A stretch of DNA of 53,244 nucleotides from AG-12 sp027319585 (GCA_027319585.1 DAHVMY010000006.1:1-53244), one strand, 5' to 3'; positions 33,705 to 41,955 are shown, numbered from the stretch's first letter. Notes: generated by a model from the letters alone, not told the origin. A program made the numbers and translations.

Positions 33705-33746
33705 CTCCTGCCTCCTGTTCGCTCATCTGGGACTCCCGCGGAGTCA

Positions 33747-33764
33747 TAATTGTTTATACAACTA
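33747..33764. promoter_or_regulatory. 18-base palindrome, probable MarR operator
   Basis: TAATTGT-TTAT-ACAACTA is an imperfect inverted repeat (six of seven bases pair; the core TTGT-TTAT-ACAA is perfect) in an AT-rich island between the divergent yceI and MarR genes. Size and symmetry match MarR dimer sites. On the minus strand it includes TATAAA, a possible -10 element for yceI. The adjacent MarR product (33790-34320) is the likely ligand. Confidence 0.6.
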
Positions 33765-33789
33765 AATCCTACCACGCAGGTACTTGTCC

Positions 33790-34320
33790 ATGCAATCAAC
33801 GGTTCCGACCGATACCGGCCTCAGCCCGAGCGTCCTGGCCGCCTGGCAGGCCTTCCTGCGCGCCCACACCCTGGTCACCAGGGCGCTGGAGCGCGAGCTG
33901 ATGGCGACCCAGCGCCTCCCCCTGGCGGAGTACGACGTGCTGGTGCAGCTGAGTGAAGCTCCGGAGGGTCGCCTGCGGATGGCTCAGCTCGCCGACCGGG
34001 TGCTGCTCAGCCGCAGCGGCCTCACCCGCCTCGTGGAACGGTTGGAGGCAGCAGGATTGGTCCGGCGCGAGGTCTGCCCCAGCGACGCCCGCGGCGCCTT
34101 CGCGGTGCTGACCGCAGACGGCTGGGCGAGGCTGCGCTCTGCGGCCCGTGACCACCTGCGCTCGGTGCAGGCCCACTTCGGAGATGTCCTAGACTCGGAG
34201 GTCATGAACCAGTTGCAGGTGGCGCTGGAGCAGGTGGCCTCCGCCAACCTTCTGGAGTCAGGCGGCGGCTGCCCGGGTCTGCCGGGCCCGACACGGGTTG
34301 TGGAGGATGGGAGTGACTGA
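33790..34320 (+). CDS. MarR-family transcriptional regulator
   Basis: A 176-residue winged-helix repressor. LPLAEYDVLVQLSEAPEGRLRMAQLADRVLLSRSGLTRLVERLEAAGLVRRE is the DNA-binding domain, and CPSDARGAFAVLTADG forms the wing. The C-terminus ends with GGGCPGLPG, a tail not needed for the fold. The ATG at 33790 is used; a TTG two codons earlier is possible. It overlaps the PCP_red-domain gene by eight bases, making them one operon, and is divergent from yceI. Confidence 0.92.
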   Translation: MQSTVPTDTGLSPSVLAAWQAFLRAHTLVTRALERELMATQRLPLAEYDVLVQLSEAPEGRLRMAQLADRVLLSRSGLTRLVERLEAAGLVRREVCPSDARGAFAVLTADGWARLRSAARDHLRSVQAHFGDVLDSEVMNQLQVALEQVASANLLESGGGCPGLPGPTRVVEDGSD

Positions 34321-35035
34321 GCAGGCGGAGCCGAGATGCCCCTTCCCCGGGGCTTCCCCGGATCAGGAGCGGGCTGGAGGATCAGGTGGGGGCTGCCCGG
34401 TGCCCCATGACGGCGACTCCGCCGGTTGGGATCGGGAAGCCCACATCGAGGCCATGCGCCGTGCCCAGCAGGGGGCTTCGCGGAGCCACCTGACGCCCGA
34501 GCGGGCGCAGGAGATGGCGCTACGAGCGGCCGAGCAGCGGGCCGAGCGCAAGGGGATCGACGAGATCCGGAGCGAGTTCATCGACAGCCTCGGCAAGAAG
34601 CTCGGCTACGGCCATCCCCTCAGCGATCGGGGCCAGCTGCCCGAGTTCACCTGGACGCCGGAGGCGGAGCAGCGCCTGGCGGAGGTCCCGGAGTTCTGCC
34701 GGGAGTTGACGCGCTGGCGGGTGGAGTGGACCGCCTACAAGCGGGATCTCGGCACCACCATCACACCGGAGATCATGGAGCTGAAGTACCAGATGTGGGG
34801 CGAGGTCTCCCACAAGATCCAGCAGCGCCACCGCGACGGCCTGCCCTGGACCGAGGCTGCGCTGCGCCGCTTTGAGCGGGTCCCTGACTTCGTCAAGGGG
34901 CAGGTGCTAGAGGCGGTGGAGGGCAATGCTCGCCAGCAGGGTGCCGAGGTCATCGACGACGAGGTCGTGGATCGGGTGGTCGAGCGCTGGTCAACCAGCG
35001 GGGACTTTCACGAGGGGCTGTACGGCTTCCGCTGA
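34313..35035 (+). CDS. Tandem PCP_red-domain protein
   Basis: About 240 residues. The GTG at 34313 is preferred because GGAGG lies six bases upstream; ATG 34307 is an alternative. After a Gly/Pro-rich linker and a charged helix, two copies of a helical motif resembling the protochlorophyllide reductase C-terminal domain (PF08369) follow: FTWTPEAEQRLAEVPEFCRE and LPWTEAALRRFERVPDFVKG with IDDEVVDRV. No reductase or nitrogenase-like core is attached and no photosynthesis gene is nearby. In the parent family the domain contributes ligands near the Fe-S or substrate site; the role here is unknown. Redox or stress linkage is inferred from its MarR and YceI neighbours. Confidence 0.72.
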   Translation: MTEQAEPRCPFPGASPDQERAGGSGGGCPVPHDGDSAGWDREAHIEAMRRAQQGASRSHLTPERAQEMALRAAEQRAERKGIDEIRSEFIDSLGKKLGYGHPLSDRGQLPEFTWTPEAEQRLAEVPEFCRELTRWRVEWTAYKRDLGTTITPEIMELKYQMWGEVSHKIQQRHRDGLPWTEAALRRFERVPDFVKGQVLEAVEGNARQQGAEVIDDEVVDRVVERWSTSGDFHEGLYGFR

Positions 35036-35055
35036 CCGCCTGCGATCGCTTGGGA

Positions 35056-35430
35056 TCAGGGCTCCTCGACCAGACGCTTGGCGGCCTCGGCTATGTCGAC
35101 CTCGCCGCGCGCCACCGCCTGCAGCAGGCTGAGGGGGCTTTCGGCACTGGGGACCGGGGCGGGGTCGATGCCGAGGCGGTTCAGCATCGCGTCCAGGCGC
35201 GCTCGGGCGGTCGGATAGCTGACCCCGAGCTGGCGCTCCAGCGCCTTCATGTTGCCGCGCGAGCTCAAAAAGATCTTCAGCAGTTCGCGGTCCTCGCCCC
35301 CCAGGGAGCAGAACTCGCAGGCCTCGAAGTCACCCGAGAGCTCGGTGCCGCAGCCCCGGCAGCTGAGCCGGGTGACCCTCAGGATCTCCCCGCAGACCGG
35401 GCACACCCGGGGGGGCCGCCGCTCGATCAC
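35056..35430 (-). CDS. DUF2089 zinc-ribbon / HTH protein
   Basis: A 124-residue protein. A four-cysteine zinc ribbon (CPVCGEILRVTRLSCRGCG) is followed by CEFCSLGGEDRELLKIFLSSRGNMKALERQLGVSYPTARARLD, an HTH that fits the DUF2089 family. The C-terminal part has an ARGEVDIAEAAKRL segment. It is probably a DNA-binding regulator. The ATG overlaps the stop of the DUF4097-like gene (ATGA), so it is translated with it. Its function as autoregulator of the pair is a common inference, not shown here. Confidence 0.85.
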   Translation of the reverse strand: MIERRPPRVCPVCGEILRVTRLSCRGCGTELSGDFEACEFCSLGGEDRELLKIFLSSRGNMKALERQLGVSYPTARARLDAMLNRLGIDPAPVPSAESPLSLLQAVARGEVDIAEAAKRLVEEP

Positions 35431-36203
35431 CCCTCCTCCACCCAGACCGCCCCGGTGGTCGCCTCGATGTCGAGCCTTCCGGTCCCGGCACCGATCACCT
35501 TCTCATGCACCTCGCCGCCCATCGTCCATCCCTCCCCCAGGCCGGGGGCGTCCCCCGGCAGGGAGATCTTGCCCAGGGTGCTGCGGGCCACCACTCTGAC
35601 GCTGGAGCCGCTCTCCAACCTCACCTTGACGGTCCCGGCCTCGCACCGGATCTGGGAGCTTCCCGAGTCCAGGAGGCCACGGACGGAGACCGTGCCCCAG
35701 GTCACGTTCAGGTTGATCGGCTGCGAGAAGCCCTCCACCTTGGCACTGCCCGCCTGGATGTCGGCATTAATCGGGCCCCGCACCCCCTCCACGGTGAGCA
35801 GGCCGGCGGCCATCTCCACGTCCAGCGCCAGGCCGGGGTTCATGCGGATGAGGACCGGCTGCAGCGGACTCCCGGAGGCACCCTGTCCGAACGGCAGCCG
35901 GTCCGGCCAGCGGAAGGAGAACCATCCGCCGTCGTCCCTTGACGGCATCCCCGTGACCACCATGGCGTCACCCTCCCGGGCCGCGCGGTGGGGGCCCTGG
36001 ACCACGACGTCCGTGATCTGGGGGTCACCGACGATCTTGGTGGGATGCACCAAGCCAGTGACCTTGATCCTGCGAACCGGCGGCTCCTGGACGGTCACCG
36101 CGGTCTGCTGCAACTGAGCGACCCGAGCCGCAGCCTCCTCTGGGGAGATCTCGCCAGCCGCCACCCGGGTCAGCAGCTCCTGGATCGCCTCTTCATTGGC
36201 CAC
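35427..36203 (-). CDS. DUF4097-like beta-helical protein with SHOCT-like N-terminus
   Basis: A 258-residue protein from the GTG at 36203. The open frame extends upstream to 36371, but that part crosses the promoter. The N-terminal EEAIQELLTRVAAGEISPEEAAARVAQL is a short helical SHOCT/DUF1707-like segment. The rest is built from repeating beta strands (GLLTVEGVRGPINADIQAG, KVEGFSQPINLNVTWG, VRGLLDSGSSQIRCEAG), the adhesin-like DUF4097 pattern. It has no membrane helix or signal peptide. It is paired with DUF2089 by an ATGA overlap and driven by the strong promoter at 36211-36239. The role is unknown, perhaps envelope-stress sensing. Confidence 0.78.
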   Translation of the reverse strand: MANEEAIQELLTRVAAGEISPEEAAARVAQLQQTAVTVQEPPVRRIKVTGLVHPTKIVGDPQITDVVVQGPHRAAREGDAMVVTGMPSRDDGGWFSFRWPDRLPFGQGASGSPLQPVLIRMNPGLALDVEMAAGLLTVEGVRGPINADIQAGSAKVEGFSQPINLNVTWGTVSVRGLLDSGSSQIRCEAGTVKVRLESGSSVRVVARSTLGKISLPGDAPGLGEGWTMGGEVHEKVIGAGTGRLDIEATTGAVWVEEG

Positions 36204-36210
36204 ACGCCAA

Positions 36211-36239
36211 TTTATAGGCTGTACTTCAAAGAATGTCAA
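36211..36239 (-). promoter_or_regulatory. Consensus promoter giving a probable leaderless transcript
   Basis: On the minus strand, TTGACA (36239-36234) and TATAAA (36216-36211) are spaced by exactly 17 bases, a near-ideal sigma-70 promoter in an AT-rich patch. The GTG of the DUF4097-like gene begins eight bases after the -10 box, where transcription should start, and no Shine-Dalgarno sequence can fit. The mRNA is therefore probably leaderless. Confidence 0.8.
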
Positions 36240-36343
36240 GTTTGTACGCAATAAAGGCAAGGATATACGCCACCATCGCTGGAGACCGACCGACTGGCGA
36301 CGTCGGCCGCCACGGCAGCAGCCAGGGTGGTTAGGATGCGCTC

Positions 36344-36661
36344 GTGGGCTCCGAACCAGATGACGTGCCACCGAGCGATCCGGGGATCCCGCCCGTGCCC
36401 CGCCTCACCCGCACGGAACGCGTGGTCTGGGCGGTCTACGCCCTGGTGGCCCTGGGACTCATCATCGTCCCGGTCGCGACCCGGAGCTTTTCACTCTCCA
36501 ACGTGGCCGCCTTCGTCCTCCTGGGGGGTGCGGTGGCGATGAGCTATGGCTGGTTCCGCAGCGGCGTGCTCAGGACGGCGGAATGGCTGCCTGAGGACGA
36601 GTACGAGGAGTTCCTGGCCCGGTTGCACGCCCCGTTCGAGCCCTCGGACGACTCCGACTGA
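36344..36661 (+). CDS. Small two-helix membrane protein, unknown
   Basis: A 105-residue protein with a GTG start. A Pro-rich cytoplasmic-looking N-terminus leads to two hydrophobic helices (VVWAVYALVALGLIIVPVA and VAAFVLLGGAVAMSYGWF) and an acidic C-terminal tail ending PSDDSD. I recognise no family. It is divergent from the DUF4097-like gene, and its end overlaps the DtxR-family gene by 92 bases in antiparallel fashion. Confidence 0.6.
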   Translation: MGSEPDDVPPSDPGIPPVPRLTRTERVVWAVYALVALGLIIVPVATRSFSLSNVAAFVLLGGAVAMSYGWFRSGVLRTAEWLPEDEYEEFLARLHAPFEPSDDSD

Positions 36662-37337
36662 CGTCGACCCAAACGGCCCGGGCGGCCGGAAGCCCAAGGG
36701 AGGTCGCATGGCCGTCGGACACCACCGTGATCGCGCCCGCTCCCTCGGCCCGCTCCACCCCCACCAGCCTCTCGAGATGCAACCCCTCCCGATCCAGCAG
36801 GCGCAGCAGCTGAGGGGCCTCATGCTCCGCCACCTCTGAGATCCGCGCGATCGGGGCCAGCAGCTCCGGCCCGAGATCTGCCAGGCACACCAGCTGCCGT
36901 GGCGGGCATCCGGCTCCGGGGATCTCGTTGCCGTGCGGGCAGGTGATCGGCCTTCCCAGACGTTCGAACAGTCGTGCCACCAGATCGGCGGAGAAGAAAT
37001 GGGCGATCCGGCCGGCCTCCAGATCCGCCGCCGCCCAGTCCATGCCCATCTGGTCTGCCAGCCAGCGCTCGACCACCCGGTGGCGCCGGACTATTTCGGA
37101 GGCGAGGCTCTCCCCCGCCTCGGTCAGGGAGAGGCTGCGGTCCTCCCCGATCGAGAGATAGCCCCGGTCGCGCATCCGCTGGACCACCCCGGTGACAGTG
37201 GGCGCCTGGACCCCGAGCCACTCCGCCAACTTTGACGGGCGGGCAACCTCCCCCTCATGAGCCATGTAGTAGACGGCTTCGAGGTACCGGGAGGTCACCG
37301 CCGACAGGTCAGGCGGGGAATTCCGACTTGACGGCAA
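36570..37337 (-). CDS. DtxR/IdeR-family metal-dependent repressor
   Basis: A 255-residue, three-domain metalloregulator. It has an N-terminal winged helix (SRYLEAVYYM, ARPSKLAEWLGVQAPTVTGVVQRM), a metal-binding/dimerisation domain with RRHRVVERWL, and the TCPHGNEIPG loop that corresponds to DtxR metal-site residues. An FeoA/SH3-like C-terminal domain follows (GLHLERLVGVERAEGAGAITVVSDGHATSLG). The tail of about 35 residues after that domain is Arg/Pro-rich and read through the antiparallel small membrane gene; it may not matter. The metal (Fe2+ or Mn2+) is not certain. It is divergent from FTR1 with an iron-box-like site between. Confidence 0.9.
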   Translation of the reverse strand: MPSSRNSPPDLSAVTSRYLEAVYYMAHEGEVARPSKLAEWLGVQAPTVTGVVQRMRDRGYLSIGEDRSLSLTEAGESLASEIVRRHRVVERWLADQMGMDWAAADLEAGRIAHFFSADLVARLFERLGRPITCPHGNEIPGAGCPPRQLVCLADLGPELLAPIARISEVAEHEAPQLLRLLDREGLHLERLVGVERAEGAGAITVVSDGHATSLGLPAARAVWVDVSRSRPRARTGRATGPGTPRTRPQAAIPPS

Positions 37338-37350
37338 GTATTTAGCCCCC

Positions 37351-37369
37351 TATGGTTAGGCATTGCTAA
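37351..37369. promoter_or_regulatory. DtxR/IdeR iron-box-like operator
   Basis: TATGGTTAGGCATTGCTAA matches 15 of 19 positions of the IdeR/DtxR consensus TWAGGTTAGSCTWACCTWA, as I recall it. It lies 14 bases upstream of the DtxR-family start and about 70 bases upstream of the FTR1 start. The position suggests autoregulation and iron-responsive repression of the permease gene. Confidence 0.68.
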
Positions 37370-37437
37370 AGACGAGGTGCGTCCGGGCTAACGGGTGGCC
37401 TGGCGCAAACCCACCGTCAACGTCAGGAGGACCCCCG

Positions 37438-38319
37438 TTGCTGCCCACCTTCGTCATTTTCCTACGGGAAGGGGTGGAGGCGAGCATGATCGTGGCCATC
37501 CTCCTTGCCTACCTCGCCCGCAGTGGCCACCGAGAGCACTTCCGCGATGTCTACCTCGGGGTCGGAGCCGCCCTCGTGCTCGCCTTCGGGGGAGGGGCCG
37601 CCGCGTTCCTTTTGATCCACACCTACGAGGGCTCAAGGGTGCAGACGATCTTCGAGACCGGGACCTTCCTGCTCGCGGCCGGGGTGCTGACCTACATGAC
37701 CTTCTGGATGCACTCTCACGCCCGCTCGCTGTCGGCGGAGCTGCGGGCCAAAGCCGACTCCGCCATGGGTCGCGGGGCCCGGTGGAGTCTGGCCCTGGTC
37801 GCCTTCCAGGCGGTGGGCCGGGAGGGGCTGGAGACGGTCGTCTTCACCCTGGCGATCTTCTTCGCCGCCGCCAACGCCCGGGCCAACTTCGCGGCCTCTA
37901 TCCCCGCAGCCGCGCTCGGAGCCGGGCTGGGGGTGGCCGGTGCGCTCATGATCGCCTTCGCCATCTACCGGCTGGGGCACCGCCTCAACCTGGGCAGATT
38001 CTTCCAGGTGGTCGGCACCCTGTTGATGCTGTTCGCCGCCGGCCTGCTCGCGGACGCGGTCGAGAACCTTCAGCAGCTGGGGTGGCTGCCGTTCCTGACC
38101 CACCCTTTGTGGAACACCTCGGCGGGGCTCAGCGAGAGCGGTGCGGTGGGCGACATCCTGCACACCTTCTTGGGCTACGCGGCCCAGCCGACCGGCCTGC
38201 AGGTGGGCATCTACCTCGCCTATGTCCTGGCCGCAGTCGGGGGCTTCGTCTGGATCTCGTCCCAGCCCCGCCGCACCCGGGTGTCGCCGCCACCCCCGGC
38301 CGACGCTGTCCCCTCATAG
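37438..38319 (+). CDS. FTR1/EfeU-family iron permease
   Basis: A 293-residue membrane protein with seven predicted helices. Both REGxE iron-transfer motifs are present: LREGVEASMIV at residues 9-19 and GREGLETVVF in the middle. The TTG start at 37438 is supported by AGGAGG seven bases upstream; longer starts lack it. It would import Fe3+ with an extracellular ferroxidase partner, but no EfeO or EfeB gene is adjacent, unlike the usual EfeUOB operon. Expression is probably iron-repressed by the divergent DtxR protein through the box at 37351-37369. Confidence 0.9.
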   Translation: MLPTFVIFLREGVEASMIVAILLAYLARSGHREHFRDVYLGVGAALVLAFGGGAAAFLLIHTYEGSRVQTIFETGTFLLAAGVLTYMTFWMHSHARSLSAELRAKADSAMGRGARWSLALVAFQAVGREGLETVVFTLAIFFAAANARANFAASIPAAALGAGLGVAGALMIAFAIYRLGHRLNLGRFFQVVGTLLMLFAAGLLADAVENLQQLGWLPFLTHPLWNTSAGLSESGAVGDILHTFLGYAAQPTGLQVGIYLAYVLAAVGGFVWISSQPRRTRVSPPPPADAVPS

Positions 38320-38389
38320 ACTGGTAGCGGACTTGAGGTCGGCCCCGGCCGGTGGGTTCCGGCGGCTGGGATGGAAGGGGAGCTGAAAC

Positions 38390-40186
38390 ATGGATGTCGA
38401 GCCTGGGCCACCCGCGCAGGGGGCGTCTATCCCGGTCTGGGAGCGCCGCTTCCGCGCCCCGCGGCTCGACCTGCCCCACTGGGCGCGCGAGCGCCCTGAG
38501 CGGGTCGTCTACAGCTCCTCGCGGGGGGGCAGCTGGCAGGGTTGGACCTGGGACATGGAGAGAAGTCGGCACCAGCGGCTCACCCATGGCCCGGTGGGCA
38601 ACCGCAGCATCGGCATCAGCCCCAGCGGCGAGCATGTCATCTGGTTCGATGACGAGACCGGTGATGAGCGTGGCACGTGGCAGATCGAGCGCTTTCCCAA
38701 GGGCGGGCGCCGGGACCTTCTCCCTGGGGTCGCGCCGAGCTGGGAGTCGGGACTCGCCTGGGGCGGGAAGCTGGCCGTGGTGGGGCTGGCGACCGAAGAC
38801 GGATTCGCGGTCCACATAGCCAGCCCCGATGGGGAGCACCGGCAGATCGTCGACCAGCGCGAGGAGGTGATGGCGGTCGGGCTCAGTCGCGACGACCGAT
38901 ACGCGCTCGTCAGCAGCGCCGACCACGGCGATTCGATCCATCCCGACCTCAAGGTCCTGGACGCCGAGGATGGCAGCCTGGTCGGTCAGCTCCGGGCCGC
39001 CGGGACCCGCCACCTCGCAGCCGCGGGTTTCCGCCCGACCGCTGGTGAGCTTTGCGTCGCCATCGACGATGACCGGAGCGGCCATACCAGGCCCTGTCTT
39101 TGGTGGCCGCGGCGGCGTAGGGTCGACCAGCTGAAGACCGGCCTGCGCGGCGAGGTGGAGGTGGTCGACTGGTTCGAGGACGGAGTTGCACTTCTGCTCC
39201 GGCAGGTGCTGGACGGCCGACACCACCTCTGGCGGCTGGATCTGGATCCCGTGCAGCTGACCCGGATCGACGGCCCCCGAGGCACGGTCGAGGCCGGGGT
39301 GCGCCCCGACGGCGCGGTATGGGCGCTATGCCAGAGCGCGGCCCGGGCCGCCCGTCTGCTCCAGCTTCCCGCCGGTGACGAGGTGCTGCGCGTTCCTGGC
39401 CGCCGGCCCCCAAGAGCCACCCCGCTGCGCAGCTGGCGCTTCCCGACCGAGGGCGGCCGGATCATCCACGGCCTGCTGGCCGTCCCCCCGGGTTCCGCCC
39501 CGCACCCGACGGTGATCTGGGTGCATGGAGGCCCCCACTGGCATCTGGACGACTCCTACTCACCGGCGATGGCAGCGCTGGTCGACCGGGGCCTGTTGGT
39601 CGCAGCGCCCAACTACCGCGGCAGCACCGGATACGGGAGGGAGCATCTCGACCTCCTCAATGGCAACCCCGGCTTTCCCGAGGTGGCCGACGTAGCGCAT
39701 GGGGTGGCCGATCTGGTGACCAGAGGTCTGGCCGATCCCGCCCGGGTCGTGTTGATGGGCGCATCCTGGGGCGGCTACATCACCCTGCTCGGCCTGGGCC
39801 TGCATCCCGAGCTCTTCGCGGCAGGGATTGCGCGGGTGCCGGTGGCCGACTACGAGCTCGCCTTCTTCGAGGAGTCAGAGCCCCTCCAGGCGATGGATCG
39901 AGCGCTGTTCGGAGGTGACCCCAAGCAGGTCCCCGAGCTCTTCAGGGAGCGCTCTCCTCTGACCTACGCCGACCGGGTGCGGGCCCCCCTGCTGATCCAG
40001 GCCGGCGAGAACGACAGCCGCTGCCCCTACCACCAGGTGGAGGTGTATGTCGAGCGGCTCCGGGAGCTGGGCAAACCCGTCACCTTCCACCACTACCCCG
40101 CCGGGCACAGCGCCATGGTGGTCGACCAGGATGTCGCCCTCACCGCCCAGGCGCTGGACTTCCTGCAGCGCGTGCTGCCCGACTGA
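38390..40186 (+). CDS. S9-family serine peptidase (prolyl oligopeptidase-like)
   Basis: A 598-residue cytoplasmic peptidase. The N-terminal 350 residues form a beta-propeller (HVIWFDDETGDERGTW, VGLSRDDRYALVSS). The alpha/beta-hydrolase domain has the oxyanion segment VHGGPHWH, nucleophile Ser459 in GASWGGY, Asp542 in AGENDSRCP and His573 in YPAGHSAM. All catalytic residues are present. It is likely an aminoacyl peptidase cleaving small peptides. An A/G-rich ribosome-binding region precedes the ATG. It converges on kynureninase with 14 bases between the stops. Confidence 0.93.
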   Translation: MDVEPGPPAQGASIPVWERRFRAPRLDLPHWARERPERVVYSSSRGGSWQGWTWDMERSRHQRLTHGPVGNRSIGISPSGEHVIWFDDETGDERGTWQIERFPKGGRRDLLPGVAPSWESGLAWGGKLAVVGLATEDGFAVHIASPDGEHRQIVDQREEVMAVGLSRDDRYALVSSADHGDSIHPDLKVLDAEDGSLVGQLRAAGTRHLAAAGFRPTAGELCVAIDDDRSGHTRPCLWWPRRRRVDQLKTGLRGEVEVVDWFEDGVALLLRQVLDGRHHLWRLDLDPVQLTRIDGPRGTVEAGVRPDGAVWALCQSAARAARLLQLPAGDEVLRVPGRRPPRATPLRSWRFPTEGGRIIHGLLAVPPGSAPHPTVIWVHGGPHWHLDDSYSPAMAALVDRGLLVAAPNYRGSTGYGREHLDLLNGNPGFPEVADVAHGVADLVTRGLADPARVVLMGASWGGYITLLGLGLHPELFAAGIARVPVADYELAFFEESEPLQAMDRALFGGDPKQVPELFRERSPLTYADRVRAPLLIQAGENDSRCPYHQVEVYVERLRELGKPVTFHHYPAGHSAMVVDQDVALTAQALDFLQRVLPD

Positions 40187-40200
40187 TCCCGCCCTCGGCG

Positions 40201-41442
40201 CTACCCGGCATCGAGGAAGCGCGCAGACTGAGCCACCTCCTTGATGTGCCAGACGGCGTCGTGGACATCGACGAACCTGGTCGTGGGGGCGGCCAGACCG
40301 AGGCGGAGCCGGTCCGGCGCCCGGAAGTCAGCCACCACCGACCCCTCCTCGATCAGGGCCCTGCAGATGCGCTCCGCCTGGGGATGCCCGAGCGATACCT
40401 GGGACCCGCGACGGTCAGGCGCCGGTGGGCTCATCAGTCGGAAACCCAGAGGAGCGAGCCAGGCCTGATAGCGGTCGATGAGGAGCTCGCTGAGCCTGAC
40501 GCTCTTGGCCCGGATCTCGTTGATTCCGATCTCCGCCAGCAGCCTCACCCCCTCCTCCACCATCGCGATCCCCACCACCTGTGGAGACCCGCTCTGGAAC
40601 CGGCCGATGCCAGGGACCGGATTGTACCCCTGGCCCATGGCGAATTGGTCCTGCTGCCCGAACCAGCCCCAGATCGGTTGGCGCAGACTGAGCTGCAGCT
40701 CCCGGCGTACGTAGAGCAGGGCTGGGGAACCGGGCCCGCCGTTCAGGTACTTGTACGTGCAGCCTGCGGCCAGGTCGGTGCCCGACCGATCCAGCTCCAC
40801 CGGCACCGCGCCCACCGAGTGGCAGAGGTCCCAGAGCACGAGCGCCCCCGCCTCGTGGGCCAACCGGTTGATCCCTTCCATGTCCGCCAGCGCCCCCGAG
40901 CGATAGTCGACGTGGGACAGGCTCACCAGCGCGGTGGTGGGGCCAAGGTGCGACGCCAGCGCCTCCGGGGTGGGGCCGTCGACCTCGGAGAAGTCGACGA
41001 GCCGCAGGGTCATCCCCCGCGCTTGGGCGAGCCCCTCCAGCAGGTACCGATCGGTCGGGAAGTTGCCGCGATCGGAGACGATCACGGAGCGCTCGGGGCG
41101 GGCGTCCAGCGCCGCGGTGGCGAGCTTGTAGAGATTGACGGTCGTGGCATCGCTGACCACGGTCTGGCCCGCGGCCGCCCCCAGCAGCGCCTCCCCGACC
41201 AGGTCCCCAACCCGGGTCGGCAGGTCGATCCAGGCGTCCCATGCCCGCACCAGCTTGCCGGCCCACTCCTCGTGGAGCAGGCGCTCAACGCGTTCAACCG
41301 TACTTCGGGGGGGCATGCCCAGCGAGTTGCCATCGAGGTAGATGGGCCGATCCCCAGTTCTGAGGAAGCGATCACGGGCCCAGGCGATGGGGTCCTCCTG
41401 ATCCAGCCGCACCGCCTCCGCGCGCGAACCCGCCTCAGCCAC
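40201..41442 (-). CDS. kynU: Kynureninase
   Basis: A 413-residue PLP enzyme hydrolysing kynurenine to anthranilate and alanine. The N-terminal YLDGNSLGMPP, the VSDATTVNLYKL phosphate-binding region, LWDLCHSVGA and the PLP Lys231 in CTYKYLNGGPG are the kynureninase signatures, and GRFQSGSPQ and RRGSQVSLGH follow. Tryptophan dioxygenase and formamidase are not in the window, so the pathway is incomplete here. It follows the nitrobindin-like gene by 30 bases on the same strand; the metabolic link is unclear. GTG start. Confidence 0.95.
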   Translation of the reverse strand: MAEAGSRAEAVRLDQEDPIAWARDRFLRTGDRPIYLDGNSLGMPPRSTVERVERLLHEEWAGKLVRAWDAWIDLPTRVGDLVGEALLGAAAGQTVVSDATTVNLYKLATAALDARPERSVIVSDRGNFPTDRYLLEGLAQARGMTLRLVDFSEVDGPTPEALASHLGPTTALVSLSHVDYRSGALADMEGINRLAHEAGALVLWDLCHSVGAVPVELDRSGTDLAAGCTYKYLNGGPGSPALLYVRRELQLSLRQPIWGWFGQQDQFAMGQGYNPVPGIGRFQSGSPQVVGIAMVEEGVRLLAEIGINEIRAKSVRLSELLIDRYQAWLAPLGFRLMSPPAPDRRGSQVSLGHPQAERICRALIEEGSVVADFRAPDRLRLGLAAPTTRFVDVHDAVWHIKEVAQSARFLDAG

Positions 41443-41472
41443 CGCGCAGGTGCCCGCGGGCTCTCGACTCGG

Positions 41473-41955
41473 TCACCGGTCCACGCGCTCCAGGGTGGCG
41501 GCGACGTGAGCGACCGGGACGCCGCCTCCGACTGCGATGTCGACCCGGTCGTGGAGGTGGCCCTGACGCCAGATGAGGCTGCGTCTGGTCTTGGAGAGCG
41601 GTCGCGCCCGCGGAGCCACCCCCAGATGGACCAGCTCCAGCTCAAGCGCATGGTCCCGCAACCGGCCGCGGTGCACCTCGGTGTATCCCGCCGGGATCGC
41701 CACCACCAGCTCGGCCTCACCGTCTTCGAACAGGCGCAGGAACCCGAGCTCGGAGTGACTGAGGGCACCGGAAGGCACCTCGACGGTGCGCTGGATGAGG
41801 CGGATCAGAGCCCGCTCCGGGATCTGCTCAAGGGTGAGGTCCTCGCGGTACTCGAACCGGCTGCCGGGATCCCACAGCCCGATTCCTCGCCCCGACCAGT
41901 GGCCGACCAGGAAGGAAAACGGGCGCACGATCTCCTCGATTGAGGCAGCGGTCAT
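41473..41955 (-). CDS. Nitrobindin-like haem protein (DUF1794 family)
   Basis: A 160-residue beta-barrel. The GxWxGxG signature is at residues 18-24 (GHWSGRG), strands with YREDLTLEQIPERALIRLIQRT follow, and the C-terminus VAHVAATLERV has a His in the place of the haem ligand. Family proteins bind ferric haem and isomerise peroxynitrite. The frame is open far upstream, but ATG 41955 begins the conserved region and has AAGGT a few bases before it. It precedes kynU and is divergent from the MpaB-like oxygenase. Confidence 0.85.
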   Translation of the reverse strand: MTAASIEEIVRPFSFLVGHWSGRGIGLWDPGSRFEYREDLTLEQIPERALIRLIQRTVEVPSGALSHSELGFLRLFEDGEAELVVAIPAGYTEVHRGRLRDHALELELVHLGVAPRARPLSKTRRSLIWRQGHLHDRVDIAVGGGVPVAHVAATLERVDR

